Assembly (NCBI RefSeq): GCF_003315595.1 | Contig: NZ_QNQU01000014.1 | Location: 1 to 64,000 of the forward strand | From: Pedobacter miscanthi | Lineage (GTDB): Bacteria > Bacteroidota > Bacteroidia > Sphingobacteriales > Sphingobacteriaceae | Length of the DNA stretch: 64,000 nucleotides | Direction of reading: 5' to 3' | Part shown: positions 8,660-16,500 of the stretch, piece by piece | Layout: each line of letters opens with the position of its first letter | Numbering within the stretch: the stretch's first letter is position 1 | The notes under the pieces: generated by a model | Told to the model about the DNA's origin: nothing | Database searches by the model: none | What the model saw: the letters and a program-made list of their open reading frames with translations, nothing else | Position numbers and translations under genes: made by a program

Positions 8660-9463
8660 ATGAACAGAGTTACCGAGCAAGAATCAAACTATAACCACAT
8701 CGATCAGATGTCGGTTTTGGAAGTTTTGCAGGGCATTAATAACGAGGATAAAACGGTGGCTTTCGCCGTTGAGAAATCTTTGCCTCAAATAGAGAAATTA
8801 ACTGTTGCAGTTGCCGAACGGATGAAAAAAGGCGGTCGTCTTTTTTATATCGGCGCGGGTACCAGTGGCCGTTTAGGCGTGGTAGATGCATCAGAATGTC
8901 CGCCAACCTATGGAGTGCCTTTTGATTGGGTTGTAGGTATTATTGCAGGAGGCGATACCGCCATCAGAAAAGCAGTAGAATTTGCCGAAGATGATGCCGA
9001 ACAAGCCTGGAAAGATCTTCAGGAATTTAATATCAACGAAAAGGATTGTCTGGTAGGTTTGGCCGCTTCGGGTACTACACCTTATGTAATCGGCGGGCTC
9101 AATACTGCACGTAAACACGGCATTTTAACAGGTTGTATTGTTTGTAATACCGGCGGACCAATAGCTGCTGAATCTGATTTTCCGGTTGAGGTGGTGGTTG
9201 GACCGGAATTCGTTACCGGATCTACGCGTATGAAATCGGGCACGGCACAAAAACTGGTTTTAAACATGCTGAGTACTACGGTTATGGTACAACTTGGGCG
9301 CGTGGTTGGCAATAAAATGGTTGATATGCAGTTAACCAATCATAAACTTGTAGATCGCGGAACGCAAATGGTTGCCGACGAACTGAATATCGGTTATGAT
9401 GAAGCCGCCGAATTGTTGACCCGCTACGGAAGCGTACGCAAAGCAGTAGAAGCAGGGCACTAA
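8660..9463 (+). CDS. murQ: N-acetylmuramic acid 6-phosphate etherase
   Basis: Cleaves the lactyl ether of MurNAc-6-phosphate to give GlcNAc-6-phosphate during cell-wall recycling. The 267-residue SIS-domain protein has the sugar-phosphate loop GAGTSGRLGVVDASECPPTYG in two parts (GAGTSGRLG near 58, then DASECPPTYG) and GSTRMKSGTAQK near 190. The start at 8660 is chosen because MNRVTEQESNYN begins the conserved part; the longer reading frame upstream is low-complexity. It is about 30 residues shorter at the C-terminus than E. coli MurQ, as is common in Bacteroidota. Confidence 0.93.
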   Translation: MNRVTEQESNYNHIDQMSVLEVLQGINNEDKTVAFAVEKSLPQIEKLTVAVAERMKKGGRLFYIGAGTSGRLGVVDASECPPTYGVPFDWVVGIIAGGDTAIRKAVEFAEDDAEQAWKDLQEFNINEKDCLVGLAASGTTPYVIGGLNTARKHGILTGCIVCNTGGPIAAESDFPVEVVVGPEFVTGSTRMKSGTAQKLVLNMLSTTVMVQLGRVVGNKMVDMQLTNHKLVDRGTQMVADELNIGYDEAAELLTRYGSVRKAVEAGH

Positions 9464-9467
9464 AAAT

Positions 9468-9660
9468 GATTGAATGATGAAATGAATGATTGATTGAATG
9501 GAGAAATGAGAGAAGGATGGAATGAAGAAATTAGAAAGTTTTGAATGATGGAATTTGGAAGTGGCTTTAAATATTTTCTCATTCAAAATTCATTCATTCA
9601 AAATTCATTCATTCAATAATTTATTTATTCGCTCATTCAAAATTCAATCCTTCAATAATT
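9468..9660. repeat. Long inverted word element, TGAATGA / TCATTCA type
   Basis: The first half (9468-9555) repeats GAATGATTGAATGA-like words; the second half (9575-9657) repeats CATTCATTCAAAATTC-like words, the complement. The whole gap between murQ and the next gene is made of this, so a transcript could fold into a long imperfect hairpin. Words vary and are not exact tandem units. Confidence 0.75.
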
Positions 9661-9667
9661 AAAACTT

Positions 9668-10234
9668 ATGCACGAAATTGAGCCTTATTACCAGTGGAGA
9701 GATGATTATATTTCGGCAGAAGACGAGCGTTCGCCCTTTTACAATACCGAATATTCGGAACTCTATTTCGATAAGCAGATTTATAACTTTTTATTGCACC
9801 CGCAATGGGATGAATTTGGTTCGAATACGCTTTACCTAAAAGTATTATACGCAGATTACGACCGCAGTTATGCCATTGTAGAGTTTATAGGCGAGTGGAA
9901 CGATGCCATTAATAACGACATTATGTTGCTGAAACGTGATATTTTGGAACTGATGATGGATGAAGGCATTAATAAGTTTATCCTGATTGGTGAAAATGTA
10001 TTGAATTTTCATGCCTCTGATGATAGTTATTACGAAGAATGGTTTCAGGAAGTAGAAGATGGCTGGATTGTTGGGGTAAATTTCCAGGAACATGTAATTG
10101 CCGAATTCAGGGATAATAACATCGATTATTACATTAACTTTGGAGGTGCTTTCGATAATCTGCCATGGCGCACCTTGAAACCCTTACAGTTCTTTAAAAA
10201 AGTTGAAGAACTGTTGACAAAAAGATTAAACTAA
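9668..10234 (+). CDS. Conserved hypothetical protein
   Basis: An acidic protein of 188 residues with many aromatic residues (Tyr, Trp, Phe) and no signal peptide or membrane segment. I do not recognise a catalytic motif. The segment LKRDILELMMDEGINKFILIGENVLNFH (about 95-122) looks like a helix and a buried strand of an alpha/beta fold. It is 38 nt upstream of the BI-1 gene in the same direction. The composition is like its neighbours, so I take it as a native gene of unknown role. Confidence 0.7.
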   Translation: MHEIEPYYQWRDDYISAEDERSPFYNTEYSELYFDKQIYNFLLHPQWDEFGSNTLYLKVLYADYDRSYAIVEFIGEWNDAINNDIMLLKRDILELMMDEGINKFILIGENVLNFHASDDSYYEEWFQEVEDGWIVGVNFQEHVIAEFRDNNIDYYINFGGAFDNLPWRTLKPLQFFKKVEELLTKRLN

Positions 10235-10272
10235 ATATTTATTTTTATATAGTTAAATACACAAAATTTAAA

Positions 10273-11028
10273 ATGGAACAACAAAATTTCGAATATCAAA
10301 AAAACAGTGTTTTTGTACAGGAAAGATCTGAATCTAAACGTTTCTTCGGAAATGTTTTCTTGTGGATGTTTGTGGCACTGGCTATCTCAACGGTAGCAGC
10401 TTATTTTATTGCAAGTACGCCCGCTGTATTAGATTATCTTTTATCTTACAATCCGCAAACAGGAAAAGGAGGCTTTACTGCTTTAGGTTATATTGCGATA
10501 TTTGCTCCGCTTGGATTAGTTCTGCTGTTAGGCTCAAGAATGCAGACAATGTCTTACGGCTCATTGGTTGCAGTGTTCCTACTATATTCAGTTCTGACAG
10601 GAGTAATGTTAAGCTTTGTTCTTTTACTATATGCAACTACTTCAATTGTTATTTGTTTTGCAGCTGCAACAGCAATATTTTTAGTAATGGCCATAATGGG
10701 CTATACTACGGATGCAGATTTGAGTAAGTTTGGTCCAATATTATTTGCCGGAGTAATGGGCTTGGTTATCATAAGTGTCATCAATTTCTTTTTAGGTAGT
10801 TCTACTCTAAGTTATATTTTGGGCATAGTTGGAGTCGCAGTTTTCACTGCACTAACTGCTTACAAGGTTCAGGAACTGAAAAGAATTGGTGAAGGTTTGG
10901 ATGGAAATGGAAATGAAATTGCTCTAGCAGATAGTAAGAAATTAGCAATTATTGGTGCGTTGTCATTATACATAACATTTATAAATTTATTTATGTCACT
11001 ATTGCGTGTTTTTGGTAATAGAAGATAA
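10273..11028 (+). CDS. Bax inhibitor-1 / YccA family membrane protein
   Basis: A 251-residue integral membrane protein with about seven hydrophobic segments, starting near residue 26 (FLWMFVALAISTVAAYFIA). The BI-1 family works as pH-sensitive calcium leak channels or as modulators of membrane proteases. Family features seen are the N-terminal SKRFFGNVFLWM region and the late ALSLYITFINLFMSLLR segment with conserved aromatic and Leu residues. Its stop codon overlaps the start of a tiny membrane gene by one base (TAATG). Confidence 0.85.
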   Translation: MEQQNFEYQKNSVFVQERSESKRFFGNVFLWMFVALAISTVAAYFIASTPAVLDYLLSYNPQTGKGGFTALGYIAIFAPLGLVLLLGSRMQTMSYGSLVAVFLLYSVLTGVMLSFVLLLYATTSIVICFAAATAIFLVMAIMGYTTDADLSKFGPILFAGVMGLVIISVINFFLGSSTLSYILGIVGVAVFTALTAYKVQELKRIGEGLDGNGNEIALADSKKLAIIGALSLYITFINLFMSLLRVFGNRR

Positions 11029-11201
11029 TGGATAAGTTTTTAGCAATTGTCGGTTTTCTATTAATTGGCGCCTGTATTCAATTCCTGGTTACAATTTTTG
11101 TTACTGATAATATTTTTGTAGTAAGTTCGGCAAGTGGGATATGGATGAGCTACATGTTGATATGGTACAATAAAAAATTTGGAAAGAAGACAGTTAGCTA
11201 A
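11028..11201 (+). CDS. Small membrane protein, 57 residues
   Basis: An unannotated-size gene that starts at the ATG in TAATG, overlapping the BI-1 stop by one base, which implies translational coupling. The product begins MDKFLAIVGFLLIGACIQFL and has two predicted membrane segments (about 4-26 and 29-47) and a basic tail KKFGKKTVS. I do not recognise the family. The tight overlap and the two-helix layout suggest a partner or regulator of the BI-1 protein, but that is inference. Confidence 0.55.
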   Translation: MDKFLAIVGFLLIGACIQFLVTIFVTDNIFVVSSASGIWMSYMLIWYNKKFGKKTVS

Positions 11202-11281
11202 TTAAAAAACAGAACAATATTTTAAAGGCTGTGCAGTTTTGCATGGCCTTTGTAATTTTATTTGGTGCCAAAGCGATAATT

Positions 11282-11313
11282 TTTGGAATTGATGTAGCTT
11301 TGTTGCATTTTTG
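11282..11313 (+). promoter_or_regulatory. Promoter of the metH riboswitch leader
   Basis: TTTG (11282-11285), 20 nt, then CATTTTTG (11306-11313), which fits TAnnTTTG at seven of eight. Transcription would start about 5 nt later, exactly at the first helix of the SAM aptamer, which supports both calls. Confidence 0.6.
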
Positions 11314-11317
11314 TACG

Positions 11318-11417
11318 CTTATTAAGAAAGACGGAGGGATTAGACCCAACGAAGTCTTAGCAACCTGTAACCTACAAGGTGCTAAATTCTATTCTGCAAA
11401 TAGCGGAAAAAGATAAG
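11318..11417 (+). promoter_or_regulatory. SAM-I (S-box) riboswitch upstream of metH
   Basis: The conserved S-box core is present in order: CTTATTAAGAAAGACGGAGG, then GATTAGACCC, GAAGTC, AGCAACCT, AAGGTGCTAAATTC and a closing AGATAAG. The first helix pairs CTTAT (11318-11322) with ATAAG (11413-11417), and GAC/GTC form the second helix. S-box aptamers bind S-adenosylmethionine and turn off methionine genes. No terminator follows before the metH ATG at 11541; the only strong structure there is an inverted word element, so control may be at translation initiation or through that element. Confidence 0.9.
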
Positions 11418-11467
11418 TTTAGGATTACGATTCACGTACCAACTTTTTAAATAAGCCTTTTAGGATG

Positions 11468-11536
11468 TAATAATGTATAATGGAAGATGTATAATGTGTC
11501 TTACCATATTCCATTTTACATCCCACATTTTACAAA
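11468..11536. repeat. Inverted word element, ATGTATAATGGA type
   Basis: Left words AATGTATAATGGAAGATG (11470-11487) are answered by ATTCCATTTTACATCCCACA (11507-11526) on the right. It lies between the SAM aptamer and the metH start codon. The same word family occurs between thrB and thrC and inside metH. Confidence 0.6.
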
Positions 11537-11540
11537 ACAA

Positions 11541-14500
11541 ATGGGTATAAGAGAAGAATTAGAGAAACGTATTTTGGTGATTGATGGTGCTATGGGTACC
11601 ATGATTCAGCGATATACCTTAACCGAAGAAGATTTTAGGGGAGAGCGATTTAAAAACCATCCCTGTGATGTAAAAGGCAATAACGACTTGCTTAACATCA
11701 CACGTCCGGATATTATAAAAACAATACACCTGGAGTATATGGCAGCCGGTGCCGATATCATCGAAACCAATACTTTCAGTACACAGCGCATTTCCATGGC
11801 CGATTACCAGATGGAAGACCTTTCTTACGAAATGAGTTTCGAAGGTGCGCGTGTGGCAAAAGAAGCTGCAAATGAGTTTATGGCGGCTAATCCCGATCGT
11901 AAATGTTTTGTTGCCGGTGCCATCGGACCAACCAACCGTACCCTATCTATGTCGCCAAATGTAAACGACCCTGGTTTTAGGGCAGTTTATTTTGACGAAC
12001 TCGAAGCAGCCTATTATGAGCAGGTGCGCGGTTTGGTAGATGGAGGTTCGGATGTATTATTGATCGAAACGATCTTCGATACCTTAAATGCCAAAGTGGC
12101 CATTGTAGCCATTAAAAAATATGAAGAGGTAATTGGCCGTAAGCTCGAAATCATGATTTCGGGTACCATTACCGATGCCTCCGGCAGAACGCTTTCCGGA
12201 CAAACTGCCGAAGCTTTCTTAAATTCGGTAATGCACGCAAAACCATTAAGCATTGGTTTTAACTGTGCTTTGGGAGCAAAAGAAATGCGTCCGCATATCG
12301 AAGAACTGGCTGCAAAAGCCGGTTGTTATGTTTCGGCCTATCCTAATGCTGGTTTGCCGAACGAGTTTGGTGCTTATGACGAACAACCACACGAAACAGC
12401 CCATTTGGTTGATGATTTTATCACCTCTGGTTTTGTTAACATCGTAGGTGGCTGCTGTGGTACCACTCCGGAGCACATTGGCTGTATTGCCAAAAATGCT
12501 CGAAAAGCAGAACCAAGAAAGATTCCTGTTCTGGAACCTTATATGCGTTTAAGCGGACTGGAGCCTGTAACCATTACACCCGAAAGCATTTTCGTAAACA
12601 TTGGCGAAAGAACAAATATTACAGGTTCTCCGAAATTTTCTAAACTTATTTTAGGCGGCGATTACGAAGCTGCATTAGCCGTTGCCTTACAACAGGTAGA
12701 AGGTGGTGCACAGGTAATCGATGTGAATATGGACGAGGGGATGTTGGATTCGGAAGCAGCCATGACCAAGTTCTTAAACCTCATCGCTTCAGAGCCCGAT
12801 ATTGCCAAATTGCCCATCATGGTCGATTCATCAAAATGGTCGGTAATTGAAAATGGCCTGAAATGTTTACAGGGAAAAGGAATTGTAAACTCCATTTCCT
12901 TAAAAGAAGGCGAAGAAAAATTCCGCGATAGTGCCCGTAAAATTATGCAATATGGTGCTGCCGTTGTGGTAATGGCTTTTGATGAGCAGGGCCAGGCCGA
13001 TAATTATGAACGCAGAAAAGAAATCTGTAAAAGGAGTTACGATATTTTAGTGGATGAAATCGGTTTCCCGCCAGAGGATATCATTTTCGATCCTAATATT
13101 TTAACCGTAGCAACCGGTTTAGAGGAACATAACAACTATGCGGTCGATTTTATAAATGCTACCCGCTGGATTAAAGAAAACCTGCCACATGCCAAGGTAA
13201 GTGGTGGGGTGTCGAACATTTCTTTCTCTTTTAGAGGAAATAATACCGTCCGCGAAGCCATGCACTCCGCATTTCTTTACCATGCCATACATGCAGGTTT
13301 AGATATGGGAATTGTAAATGCAGGGATGCTGGAGGTTTATCAGGAAATTCCACCCGAACTGTTAGAAAGGGTAGAAGATGTACTCTTAAACCGTAGGGAT
13401 GATGCCACCGAGCGATTGGTAGAATATGCCGATACCGTAAAATCAAAAGGTAAAGAAGTTGTAAAAGACGAAGAATGGCGCAAGGGCACCGTGGAGGAGC
13501 GGTTATCTCATTCGCTGGTAAAAGGCCTTGTAGAGTACCTGGATGATGATGTGGAAGAAGCCCGGCAAAAATATGCCCGACCAATTCAAGTGATTGAAGG
13601 TCCGCTGATGGATGGGATGAACATCGTAGGTGATTTATTCGGTGCCGGAAAAATGTTCCTGCCGCAGGTAGTAAAATCGGCAAGGGTAATGAAAAAAGCT
13701 GTAGCCTATCTTTTACCATTTATCGAGCAGGAAAAACTGGATAACCCAGATCAGGATCAGAATTCTTCAGCAGGTAAAGTTTTAATGGCTACTGTTAAAG
13801 GCGATGTACACGATATCGGAAAAAATATTGTGGGCGTAGTACTGGCTTGTAATAACTTCGAAATTATAGATATGGGTGTGATGGTGCCCGCACAGGAAAT
13901 CATCAAAAAAGCTAAAGAAGTTAATGCCGATATTATTGGATTAAGTGGTTTAATTACACCTTCACTCGATGAAATGGTTCACTTTGCCAAAGAAATGGAA
14001 CGCGAAGGTTTTACCATTCCGTTAATTATTGGTGGGGCTACTACCTCGAGGATCCATGCGGCGGTAAAAGTGGCACCGAATTACTCCGGACCAGCTATCC
14101 ATGTGTTAGATGCCTCAAGAAGTGTTACTGTTTGCAGTACTTTGATGAACCCTGAAACGAAAGATGAATATGTAGCGAGCATCAGGGTCGAATACGATAA
14201 AGCACGCGAAGCGCATTTAAACAAACGCTCTGACAAACGCTTTAAAACATTGGATGAGGCACGCGAAAACAAATTTAAAATTGATTTTCAGCCCAACCTA
14301 CCTGTTCCTGAATTTACAGGCACAAGGGTTTTTGATAATTATCCGTTAGAAGAACTCGTTCCTTACATCGATTGGACACCATTTTTTCATACCTGGGAAC
14401 TCAGGGGTAGTTATCCGAAAATTTTCGACGATAAAAATGTAGGTGATGAAGCGAAGAAACTTTTTGACGATGCACAGGTATTGTTAAAACGGATCCTCGA

Positions 14501-15248
14501 TGAAAAATTGCTAAACGCAAGGGCAGTAATTGGTTTCTGGCCGGCAAATTCGGTTGAAGACGATATTGTTTTGGATGTAAAAGGTAAAATGGATAATGGA
14601 AATGAAGATCCATCATCCATCTCACATCAGACATCATCCGTAACAATCCATACTCTCCGCCAGCAGGCCGAAAAAGTAGATGGACAGCCTTATTACGCAT
14701 TATCTGATTTTATCGCGCCAAAAGAAAGCGGAATTCAGGATTATTTTGGTGGTTTTGCCCTAACAGCGGGTATCGGGATTGATGAACTGGTAAATGAGTT
14801 CGAAGCCAATTACGATGATTACAATAGCATTATGGCAAAAGCTTTGGCCGACCGTTTAGCGGAGGCTTTTGCAGAGCGTATGCACGAACGTGTGCGTAAA
14901 GAATATTGGGGTTACGCGCAGGATGAAAATCTTACCAATCAGGAATTGATCAAAGAGGAATATGCAGGTATTCGTCCGGCACCGGGTTATCCGGCTTGTC
15001 CCGAACATACCGAAAAAGGAACTTTATTCGAATTACTTGATGCTGAAAATAAAATCGGATTGCGCTTAACCGAAAGTTATGCCATGTATCCAACTGCAGC
15101 AGTAAGTGGTTTTTACTTCGCACATCCTGATTCGAGGTATTTTGGTCTTGGAAAAATAACCAAAGATCAGATTGAAGATTATGCGATCAGGAAAGGTATG
15201 TCGATTGAAGAAGTAGAGCGCTGGTTGAGTCCGAATTTAGCTTATTAA
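11541..15248 (+). CDS. metH: Cobalamin-dependent methionine synthase
   Basis: Transfers the methyl group of 5-methyltetrahydrofolate to homocysteine through cobalamin. The 1235-residue protein has the full set of modules: homocysteine domain with zinc ligands Cys242, Cys305 and Cys306; pterin domain starting FVNIGERTNITGS; B12 domain with the cobalt ligand His757 in DVHDIGKN; and the AdoMet reactivation domain with RPAPGYPACPEHT. I chose the ATG at 11541 since MGIREELEKRILVIDGAMGT is the conserved start; the in-frame sequence before it is repeat-derived. About 15 extra residues rich in Ser, His and Asn at roughly 1017-1033 coincide with an inverted word repeat. Confidence 0.97.
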   Translation: MGIREELEKRILVIDGAMGTMIQRYTLTEEDFRGERFKNHPCDVKGNNDLLNITRPDIIKTIHLEYMAAGADIIETNTFSTQRISMADYQMEDLSYEMSFEGARVAKEAANEFMAANPDRKCFVAGAIGPTNRTLSMSPNVNDPGFRAVYFDELEAAYYEQVRGLVDGGSDVLLIETIFDTLNAKVAIVAIKKYEEVIGRKLEIMISGTITDASGRTLSGQTAEAFLNSVMHAKPLSIGFNCALGAKEMRPHIEELAAKAGCYVSAYPNAGLPNEFGAYDEQPHETAHLVDDFITSGFVNIVGGCCGTTPEHIGCIAKNARKAEPRKIPVLEPYMRLSGLEPVTITPESIFVNIGERTNITGSPKFSKLILGGDYEAALAVALQQVEGGAQVIDVNMDEGMLDSEAAMTKFLNLIASEPDIAKLPIMVDSSKWSVIENGLKCLQGKGIVNSISLKEGEEKFRDSARKIMQYGAAVVVMAFDEQGQADNYERRKEICKRSYDILVDEIGFPPEDIIFDPNILTVATGLEEHNNYAVDFINATRWIKENLPHAKVSGGVSNISFSFRGNNTVREAMHSAFLYHAIHAGLDMGIVNAGMLEVYQEIPPELLERVEDVLLNRRDDATERLVEYADTVKSKGKEVVKDEEWRKGTVEERLSHSLVKGLVEYLDDDVEEARQKYARPIQVIEGPLMDGMNIVGDLFGAGKMFLPQVVKSARVMKKAVAYLLPFIEQEKLDNPDQDQNSSAGKVLMATVKGDVHDIGKNIVGVVLACNNFEIIDMGVMVPAQEIIKKAKEVNADIIGLSGLITPSLDEMVHFAKEMEREGFTIPLIIGGATTSRIHAAVKVAPNYSGPAIHVLDASRSVTVCSTLMNPETKDEYVASIRVEYDKAREAHLNKRSDKRFKTLDEARENKFKIDFQPNLPVPEFTGTRVFDNYPLEELVPYIDWTPFFHTWELRGSYPKIFDDKNVGDEAKKLFDDAQVLLKRILDEKLLNARAVIGFWPANSVEDDIVLDVKGKMDNGNEDPSSISHQTSSVTIHTLRQQAEKVDGQPYYALSDFIAPKESGIQDYFGGFALTAGIGIDELVNEFEANYDDYNSIMAKALADRLAEAFAERMHERVRKEYWGYAQDENLTNQELIKEEYAGIRPAPGYPACPEHTEKGTLFELLDAENKIGLRLTESYAMYPTAAVSGFYFAHPDSRYFGLGKITKDQIEDYAIRKGMSIEEVERWLSPNLAY
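14586..14639 (+). repeat. Inverted word element inside the metH coding region
   Basis: Left words AAATGGATAATGGAAATGAA are answered by CCATCATCCATCTCACATCA and CATCATCC. This is the same design and word family as the elements before metH and between thrB and thrC, but here it is translated in frame. It lies in a surface loop of the AdoMet domain where E. coli MetH is shorter. Confidence 0.55.
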
Positions 15249-15298
15249 ACCCCAGGCCCTGAAGGGGGAGGGAATTGTATACAAATTAAAATTTAAGG

Positions 15299-15314
15299 TC
15301 CCGATTATTCGGGA
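15299..15314 (+). other. Small hairpin just before metF
   Basis: TCCCGATTATTCGGGA can form a six-base-pair hairpin ending 8 nt before the metF ATG. It could affect ribosome access or be the remnant of a longer repeat; the preceding 15249-15271 holds a CCCCAGGCCCTGAAGGGGGA word also typical of these genomes' repeats. Confidence 0.4.
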
Positions 15315-15322
15315 TTAGGGTT

Positions 15323-16276
15323 ATGAAGATTACAGACCATATAAAAAATGCAAAGGGTAAAACCTTATTCTCTTTTGAATTATTACCACCTGTAAAAGGG
15401 CAGAGCATCCAATGGATTTACGATGCCATAGAACCACTTTTGGAGTTTAACCCACCTTTCATCGACGTTACCTCGCTTCGCGAAGATTATATTTATAAAG
15501 AACAAGCCAATGGTTTGCTGCAAAAGGTATCATACCGCAAACGTCCGGGTACCATTGCCATTTGTGCAGCCATTATCCATAAATATAAGGTTGATGCCGT
15601 TCCACATTTAATATGCGGTGGTTTTACCAAAGAAGAAACCGAAAATGCGCTGATTGATCTGCAGTTTTTAGGCATCGATAATGTTCTGGCTTTGCGCGGT
15701 GATGCCCGCAAAGCGGATGGGAATTTTGTTCCAACTCCCGGCGGACATTGTTATGCGACAGATTTAATTGAGCACATTAAAAACCATAACGAAGGTAAAT
15801 TTCTGCACGAAGATGTAGAAACCTTTAAAAGCGATTTCTGTATCGGTGTGGCCGGCTATCCCGAAAAGCATTTCGAAGCACCTAACATGAGTACCGATTT
15901 CAAATATTTGAAGAAAAAGGTAGATGCAGGTGCTGAATTTATCGTAACGCAAATGTTTTTCGATAACCAAAAATATTTTGACTTTGTAAAAAAATGTCGC
16001 GAAAATGACATCAATATTCCGATTATCCCGGGATTGAAACCAATCAGTACCTTATCACAATTAAATGTGCTACCCAAAATATTTCACATCGATTTACCTG
16101 ATGAATTAACTGATGCATTATCTCATGCAAAAAATAATAACGAGGCAAAAGAAATTGGTACAGAAGCCATGATCAAACAATGTAAAGAGCTGATTGATTT
16201 TGGCGCTCCGGTATTACACTTTTATACCATGGGCCGCCCTGAGCAGACCAAAAAGATTGCGAAAGCTATTTTTTAG
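15323..16276 (+). CDS. metF: Methylenetetrahydrofolate reductase
   Basis: Reduces 5,10-methylene-THF to 5-methyl-THF, the methyl donor used by MetH directly upstream. The 317-residue TIM-barrel flavoprotein has FSFELLPP at the start, RGDAR in NVLALRGDARK near 128, the FAD-contact region FCIGVAGYPEKH near 172, and FIVTQMFFDNQKYF near 212. Length fits the family. The 74-nt gap after metH and the shared pathway suggest that both follow the SAM riboswitch. Confidence 0.96.
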   Translation: MKITDHIKNAKGKTLFSFELLPPVKGQSIQWIYDAIEPLLEFNPPFIDVTSLREDYIYKEQANGLLQKVSYRKRPGTIAICAAIIHKYKVDAVPHLICGGFTKEETENALIDLQFLGIDNVLALRGDARKADGNFVPTPGGHCYATDLIEHIKNHNEGKFLHEDVETFKSDFCIGVAGYPEKHFEAPNMSTDFKYLKKKVDAGAEFIVTQMFFDNQKYFDFVKKCRENDINIPIIPGLKPISTLSQLNVLPKIFHIDLPDELTDALSHAKNNNEAKEIGTEAMIKQCKELIDFGAPVLHFYTMGRPEQTKKIAKAIF

Positions 16277-16281
16277 TAAAA

Positions 16282-16314
16282 AGACCTCGTAGGTTTTAAA
16301 AACCTGCGAGGTCT
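16282..16314 (+). terminator. Terminator-like hairpin after metF
   Basis: AGACCTCGTAGGTTTT pairs nearly perfectly with AAAAACCTGCGAGGTCT. The hairpin begins 5 nt after the metF stop. The following sequence is TA-rich with only short T runs. Confidence 0.6.
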
Positions 16315-16321
16315 AATTTAA

Positions 16322-16453
16322 AACTATGGGTTTTGCGTTAGGGATTGTAAGGGTTCAGTACCGGTTTTTATCGGTACCGGAGCGAAGCGCAGCCCTGAAA
16401 AGCCCGACCCTTTCCCGATTTTTCATCGGGATTAGGGTAACGCCCATATCAAA
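16322..16453. repeat. Structured repeat with GCGTTA/TAACGC ends
   Basis: The ends ATGGGTTTTGCGTTAGGG and AGGGTAACGCCCAT are near reverse complements. Inside are two hairpins, TACCGGTTTTTATCGGTA and CCCGATTTTTCATCGGG, and the word GAGCGAAGCGCAGCCCTGAA. A related but rearranged stretch occurs at 57481-57560. The layout suggests a folded REP-like element rather than a gene. Confidence 0.6.
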
Positions 16454-16500
16454 ATAAATTATCTCTTAATAGATCCAGAAACAAGTTCAGAAGGACGCAT

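Noticed and set aside
9464..9667. Possible CRISPR array from the ATTCATTC repeats
   Set aside because: Repeats are short, variable and inverted between the two halves, without regular spacers; no cas gene is near.
11231..11416. 61-residue reading frame before metH
   Set aside because: It overlaps the SAM-I aptamer almost fully; the sequence is explained by RNA structure, not coding.
13231..13719. 162-residue frame antisense to metH
   Set aside because: Antisense shadow of the conserved pterin and B12 region of metH; no promoter or family match.
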